Translations under genes and position numbers: made by a program
In this document: positions 14,880 to 18,981 of the stretch, piece by piece
Position numbering within the stretch: position 1 is the first letter of the stretch
Layout: every line of letters starts with the position of its first letter
Source of the DNA: Chloroflexota bacterium
Lineage (GTDB): Bacteria; Chloroflexota; Dehalococcoidia; Lucifugimonadales; Lucifugimonadaceae
Length of the DNA stretch: 18,981 nucleotides
Direction of reading: 5' to 3'
Assembly (NCBI GenBank): GCA_030831265.1
Contig: JAURLM010000144.1
Coordinates: 1-18,981, forward strand
Notes under the pieces: generated by a model
Seen by the model: only the letters and a program-made list of their open reading frames with translations
Databases searched by the model: none
What the model was told of the DNA's origin: nothing

Positions 14880-16052
14880 GTGAAGATTGAACGCGTCGAA
14901 TCCATGCTCATCGGCGGTGACGACTCCGCACCGGGCAACCACATAGTCCGCATCTGGACAGACAACGGGCTGAGCGGCATCGGCCAGTCCGCTTGCTGGG
15001 GCTACCCGGAAGCTGTCGACCAGATTGTGAAAAAGTTCGCGGGGTATCTCGTCGGGCAGGACCCGTTGCGCATAGAGCATCACTGGCAGTACCTGTATCG
15101 CATGGGCCCATTCCGCGGCTCAGCGCTATCAGGAGCTATAAGCGCGGTGGATATCGCACTTTGGGACATCAAGGGCAAGCATTTCGAAGCACCGGTCTGG
15201 CAACTCCTCGGCGGCAAGGTACGGGACAAGATTCGCCTCCACCTGCTGATGGGAGCAAAACTCCCAGACGCTTCAGACCAGGGCACGACCGCCGACGGCC
15301 TCCGTATCAACGCCCGTGCTGCGGCCGAAGAGGGTTTCACCGCCATCAAAACCGACCCGCTGCCGGACGGGTTCCAGGATATGACCCAGTCCCGGCTCAT
15401 TCGTGAAACCCGTGACAACGTAGCGGCTATGCGCGATGGCGGTGGCGAGGACACTGACATCATCCTTGAGATTCACCGCAAGCTGACACCAATGGTCGCC
15501 GTCGCACTCGCCGAGTCACTGCTCGAGTTTCACCCGCTGTTCTACGAAGACCCGGTGCAGATAGACAGCATCGTCTCCCAGGGTGAAATTGCAAAACGAA
15601 CCGCACTCCCGCTTGCCAACGGCGAGCGAATGCACTCTATCTGGGAGTTCCGTGAGCTACTGGCAAGCGGTGGTTCACAGTACGTGCGGCCGGACATGGG
15701 ACTCGCCGGCGGAATCACTCACGTAAAGAAGATCGCCGCCATCGCAGAGTCATACCACTCAGCCGTCGTCACGCACAACTACCTTGGCCCGGTGCTGACC
15801 GCAGCGGCAGTCCACCTGGACGCTTCCATTCCTAACTTCGTAACGCAGGAGTACACAAAGAGGGATGAGGACGAAGTGCATTCCATGTACCGCAACTCGC
15901 TCAAGCGTGAGGGCGGGTACATCCTGACACCAGACGCCCCGGGAATTGGTGTTGAACTGGATGACTGGAAGCTCGCCGGGCATCCGTTCATCTCGAAGGA
16001 ACTCCGCAATATCCCGATGCGTGTCGATGGATCGGTCGGGTATTCGGTTTGA
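14880..16052 (+). CDS. Mandelate racemase/muconate lactonizing enzyme family (sugar-acid dehydratase-like)
   Basis: This is an enolase-superfamily enzyme of 390 residues, which abstracts a proton alpha to a carboxylate with Mg2+. The N-terminal capping domain (1-120) precedes a TIM barrel. Likely metal ligands are Glu197 (ILEIHRK), Glu223 (YEDPV) and Glu249 (NGERM). His199 follows the first ligand by two, and His299 lies in VVTHNYLGP. The x-His after the first ligand and the HNxLGP motif resemble the galactonate/mannonate dehydratase branch, where the first ligand is usually Asp. At the barrel position of the KxK motif it reads AIKTDP, with one lysine (Lys157). The GTG at 14880 follows AGGAG by seven bases. 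It stands 93 nt after the HAD gene and may be a separate unit. SAR202 genomes carry many paralogues of this superfamily. Substrate unknown. Confidence 0.93.
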   Translation: MKIERVESMLIGGDDSAPGNHIVRIWTDNGLSGIGQSACWGYPEAVDQIVKKFAGYLVGQDPLRIEHHWQYLYRMGPFRGSALSGAISAVDIALWDIKGKHFEAPVWQLLGGKVRDKIRLHLLMGAKLPDASDQGTTADGLRINARAAAEEGFTAIKTDPLPDGFQDMTQSRLIRETRDNVAAMRDGGGEDTDIILEIHRKLTPMVAVALAESLLEFHPLFYEDPVQIDSIVSQGEIAKRTALPLANGERMHSIWEFRELLASGGSQYVRPDMGLAGGITHVKKIAAIAESYHSAVVTHNYLGPVLTAAAVHLDASIPNFVTQEYTKRDEDEVHSMYRNSLKREGGYILTPDAPGIGVELDDWKLAGHPFISKELRNIPMRVDGSVGYSV

Positions 16053-16342
16053 GCGCGTGGGCAGAGGCTGATGAAGCCGGGCAGTGCAATGCTGAGAAAC
16101 CTCACGCTGTACTTTCGACTCAATCTGACTGTCCGGCAATGAGCGATTCAACCGGTTCGCAGTGATAACCTCAACTGCGAAAATTCATCTGAAGTACCCA
16201 GAGCGCGGCTGATCCTCGGCTCGCTCCGGCAACCACACCTGTATCGATTAACCAAAACCCGGTATCCGAACTTTCGGCAACGACCGGATGACATCCAATT
16301 ACGCCACTGACCTAATCTCAGTAAAAAAGGAACCGCAGCACC
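16053..16342. other. Intergenic region before the aminopeptidase gene, with an inverted repeat
   Basis: This 290-bp gap has no convincing gene or promoter. At 16156-16181 it contains perfect eight-base arms TTCGCAGT and ACTGCGAA around ten bases. No T-tract follows on either strand, so it is either an unusual terminator stem for the enolase-superfamily gene or a protein-binding site. Confidence 0.5.
16156..16181. repeat. Perfect 8-bp inverted repeat
   Basis: Arms TTCGCAGT (16156-16163) and ACTGCGAA (16174-16181) are separated by ten bases, about one helical turn. It lies 104 bases after the enolase-superfamily stop and 161 bases before the aminopeptidase start. Confidence 0.45.
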
Positions 16343-18889
16343 GTGACAACTCCGTCCAACCCGTACCGCCTTCCTCGCACAGCCATCCCTTCCCACTACG
16401 ACATCACGCTTGAGCCTGACCTCGAAGCGGCCAGTTTCAAGGGTTCCGTCACCATCAAGGTCGAAGTCACCGAGCCTGTCTCCGAAATATGGCTCAACGC
16501 CATCGAGCTGGACATTCATGAGGCAACACTTGCCGACACTGGTGCAAAGGCGACCGTAAAGCTCCACGAGAAAGAGGAGCGGGCGCAGCTCATATTTGAA
16601 AAACCAGTCTCTGCCGGGGCGCACACCATCAGCGCAACGTTTACGGGCATTCTGAACGACAAGCTGCGCGGCTTCTACCGCTCAAAGTTCACCGACTCCG
16701 AAGGCAAGGAACGGCTCATCGCCACCACCCAGTTCGAGAGCACCGACGCCCGCCGTGCCTTCCCCTGTTTCGACGAACCCGACTTCAAGGCCTCCTACGG
16801 TGTGAAGCTGATTGTCCCGGAAAACCTGTTCGCGGTATCAAACGGCCCGCTTTTGAGCGAAACGCCGAACGGCAACGGCAAGAAGACTGCCGTGTTCGGC
16901 GACACCATGAAGATGTCGACATACCTCGTCGCCTTCATCGTCGGCCCGTTCGAGGCAACCGAACCCGTAGACGTCGATGGCGTGCCGCTCCGTATCGTCC
17001 ATCCTGTAGGTAAGGGCCACCTCACTGGATATGCGTTAAAGGCGGGTGCGGCCGCTCTTCGCTACTTCACTGACTACTACGGCATCGCCTATCCCGGCCA
17101 AAAGCTGGACATGGTCGCCGTGCCGGACTTCGCGTTCGGCGCAATGGAAAACCTCGGCTGCATCACCTACCGCGAAGTTTTGCTTCTTGTGGACGAAAAA
17201 CGCTCCACGCAGCCCGAACTCATGCGCATCGCAGACGTCATCGCACACGAGATCGCACACATGTGGTTCGGAGACCTCGTGACCATGCGCTGGTGGAACG
17301 GAATCTGGCTAAACGAGGCATTTGCCACGTTCATGGCTACTGCCGCAACCGATTCGTTCAACCCGGACTGGCATCGGTGGGACCAGTTCTCACTCGACCG
17401 CTCCGCCGCGTTCGATGTGGACTCGCTGGACAAAACACGCCCGATCGAGGTCGAGGTGAACTCACCGCAAGATGCGGACGCCATGTTCGACTTGCTTACC
17501 TACGAAAAGGGCGGCTCCGTACTCCGTATGCTGGAACTGTACCTCGGCGAATCACGCTACCGGGACGGCATCCGTTACTACCTGGACAAGCACCAGTACG
17601 CCAACACCGAAACCGGCGACCTGTGGGATGCAATTGAGCATGTGACCGGTGAACCCGCCCGTAGCGTGATGGACTCCTGGATATTCCAGCGCGGCTACCC
17701 GCTCGTAAGCGTCGAAACATCCGGCACAACCCTGAAGCTTTCGCAGCAGCGGTTCCGCTACACGCCTGTCGAAGGTGGTGACGATACTCTCTGGCAGGTT
17801 CCCGTGATGCTGCGGTACTCGGCAAATGGCAAGGTGCATGAAGACCGCGTGCTGCTAACCGAACGATCAATGGACGTGAATCTCGCTGGCGAACCGGACT
17901 GGCTGGTCGCCAACGCCGGGGGCAGCGGGTTCTACCGCATCAACTACTCGCCGGAACTTCTCCAGGCAATCGCACCTCGCATGCAGGATGAACTGCAGCC
18001 CATCGAGCGTTACGGCCTCGTTGACGACACCCGCGCCGCCATGGTCGCGGGCGCAACTTCCGCGACAGATTTCCTCGAGTTCGCAAAGGGATTCGAAGAC
18101 GAGACAGACCTCGATGTCTGGACCGTGCTGACAGGCGGACTCGGCCTCATCGACTCGCTTGTCGAAGGCAAAGCGCAGGACAACCTGCACCGCACGCTTT
18201 CCGACCTCTACGGTTCTGCGCTGGCTCGCCTTGGCTGGGAGTCTCGCCCGAACGACTCTGCTCGTGATACTGAACTGCGCGGCATGCTCATCCGTGCGCT
18301 AGGCTCAGGTGCTAAAGACGCCGACGCCATCGAGCGCAGCCGCAGCCTGCATGCGAAATACCTGGAAGACCCTTCTAGCATCGAACCAAACGTGGCGGCG
18401 GCAGTCGCGGCAGTCGTGGCGACGAACGGCACGGCAGCCGATTACTCAGTGTTCGTACAGCGATTCAAGAACGCTTCTACTCCGCAGGAAGAACGACGCT
18501 ACCAGACGCAACTGGGCGCATTCCCAGGTGAAGTTGAGATTGCCAAGACGCTGGAGATGACGCTGAACGGGCAGGTCCGCACGCAGGACGCTCCGTACTT
18601 GCTTGGTTACGCACTCAGCAACCGTGAGCGCGGCGAGCAGGTGTGGCGATACATCGTGCAGCACTGGGATGAGATGGTAAAGGCCTACCCGGACAACGCC
18701 ATTGTCCGCATGGCAGGCGGCGTCCGAGCTCTCAGCAAGCCGCCGATAGCCGCCGAAGTGGAGAAATTCTTCGAGACACACAAGGTCCCGACTGGCGAAC
18801 TGACCATGCAGCAGCATCTTGAGAAGCTGCGCGTCAACGTTGCCCTGCGGGAGCGTGAGTCAGCCAACCTGCAGAAGCTGCTGGGCTAA
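16343..18889 (+). CDS. M1 family zinc aminopeptidase
   Basis: This is a gluzincin aminopeptidase of 848 residues that removes N-terminal residues from peptides, probably in the cytoplasm since no signal peptide or lipobox is seen. Domains are: N-terminal beta-saddle (about 10-200); catalytic thermolysin-like domain (about 235-460) with exopeptidase motif GAMEN (266-270), zinc motif HEIAH (302-306), third ligand Glu325 (NEAF) and the expected transition-state tyrosine near Tyr387 (DLLTYEKGG); and a C-terminal ERAP1-like helical domain (about 520-840). All catalytic residues are present. The length and ERAP1-type C-terminus place it with PepN/ERAP-like enzymes of the tricorn-interacting factor type rather than the shorter leukotriene-hydrolase type. 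The GTG at 16343 is preceded by AAGGA with an 11-base gap. The gene is apparently monocistronic. Confidence 0.96.
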   Translation: MTTPSNPYRLPRTAIPSHYDITLEPDLEAASFKGSVTIKVEVTEPVSEIWLNAIELDIHEATLADTGAKATVKLHEKEERAQLIFEKPVSAGAHTISATFTGILNDKLRGFYRSKFTDSEGKERLIATTQFESTDARRAFPCFDEPDFKASYGVKLIVPENLFAVSNGPLLSETPNGNGKKTAVFGDTMKMSTYLVAFIVGPFEATEPVDVDGVPLRIVHPVGKGHLTGYALKAGAAALRYFTDYYGIAYPGQKLDMVAVPDFAFGAMENLGCITYREVLLLVDEKRSTQPELMRIADVIAHEIAHMWFGDLVTMRWWNGIWLNEAFATFMATAATDSFNPDWHRWDQFSLDRSAAFDVDSLDKTRPIEVEVNSPQDADAMFDLLTYEKGGSVLRMLELYLGESRYRDGIRYYLDKHQYANTETGDLWDAIEHVTGEPARSVMDSWIFQRGYPLVSVETSGTTLKLSQQRFRYTPVEGGDDTLWQVPVMLRYSANGKVHEDRVLLTERSMDVNLAGEPDWLVANAGGSGFYRINYSPELLQAIAPRMQDELQPIERYGLVDDTRAAMVAGATSATDFLEFAKGFEDETDLDVWTVLTGGLGLIDSLVEGKAQDNLHRTLSDLYGSALARLGWESRPNDSARDTELRGMLIRALGSGAKDADAIERSRSLHAKYLEDPSSIEPNVAAAVAAVVATNGTAADYSVFVQRFKNASTPQEERRYQTQLGAFPGEVEIAKTLEMTLNGQVRTQDAPYLLGYALSNRERGEQVWRYIVQHWDEMVKAYPDNAIVRMAGGVRALSKPPIAAEVEKFFETHKVPTGELTMQQHLEKLRVNVALRERESANLQKLLG

Positions 18890-18981
18890 GGCGTCCTCAT
18901 ACGAGGCAATTTCTCTGGCAAAATGACCGGCAACCGATTGATCCAGATGACCCGTTTGGGCAGGAGCATAAGTTGCCGGCA
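18890..18981. other. Tail of window; possible start of another gene
   Basis: The 92 bases after the aminopeptidase contain a weak stem (CCTC and GAGG arms around 18897-18908). Near the edge AGGAG is followed, six to seven bases on, by TTG at 18973, which could open a new plus-strand gene. Only three codons are visible, so I do not call it. Confidence 0.25.

Noticed and set aside
16200..16235. Imperfect GAGCG/CGCTC stem considered as a terminator
   Set aside because: Two mismatches within nine positions and no T-tract follow; not convincing.
1..18981. CRISPR array, toxin-antitoxin pair, insertion sequence or prophage
   Set aside because: No regularly spaced direct repeats, transposase, integrase or phage structural motifs were found; the RAM and HTH genes do not resemble a toxin-antitoxin pair.

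Overview
The window reads as a compact, moderately GC-rich bacterial chromosome segment. It carries 14 recognisable protein-coding genes, one of them cut by the left edge. I see no rRNA, tRNA, CRISPR array, transposase or phage gene. The gene content suggests a Chloroflexota bacterium, most likely a SAR202-type or related Dehalococcoidia lineage. The clues are a giant membrane protein of the Chloroflexi/archaea-restricted YYY (DUF2298) type, a coxMSL-like molybdenum hydroxylase operon, a pair of acyl-CoA dehydrogenases and a mandelate racemase/enolase-superfamily enzyme. SAR202 genomes are known for expanded oxidative and enolase-superfamily families. This assignment is inference from gene content, not a phylogenetic result.

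Left part (1-7793), all on the minus strand. Reading in the direction of transcription, the genes are: an M16 zinc peptidase (7793-6498) with a terminator-like hairpin; an XRE-type helix-turn-helix protein (6374-5913) whose start abuts a 24-bp inverted repeat; a stand-alone RAM (Lrp/AsnC effector) domain protein (5730-5482) behind a strong-looking promoter with an inverted repeat in its spacer; two dissimilar acyl-CoA dehydrogenases (5427-4249 and 4183-3071); a HIT hydrolase (3001-2606); and a molybdenum hydroxylase operon in the order FAD subunit (2373-1483), 2Fe-2S subunit (1481-1002), molybdopterin subunit (938 to beyond the edge).

Right part (7794-18981), mostly on the plus strand. A 454-bp divergent region precedes a 1453-residue membrane protein that joins a family-39-like glycosyltransferase to a YYY/DUF2298 half. 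This gene ends in a terminator-like hairpin and converges on a minus-strand ribosome hibernation factor (13232-12642). Divergent from that factor are comF and a HAD hydrolase, 8 nt apart. An enolase-superfamily dehydratase-like enzyme and an M1 aminopeptidase follow.

Functionally, the left part looks like catabolism with local control: hydroxylation or oxidation of an unknown substrate by the molybdenum enzyme, acyl-CoA desaturation by a probable two-subunit dehydrogenase, and nearby small regulators. The right part mixes envelope glycan assembly, translation hibernation, nucleotide/DNA-uptake-type housekeeping, sugar-acid metabolism and peptide turnover. The most unusual items are the glycosyltransferase-YYY fusion, the complementary motif loss in the two acyl-CoA dehydrogenases, and the inverted repeats sitting exactly at regulator promoters. 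I found no clear evidence of a wholly new defence or mobile system.
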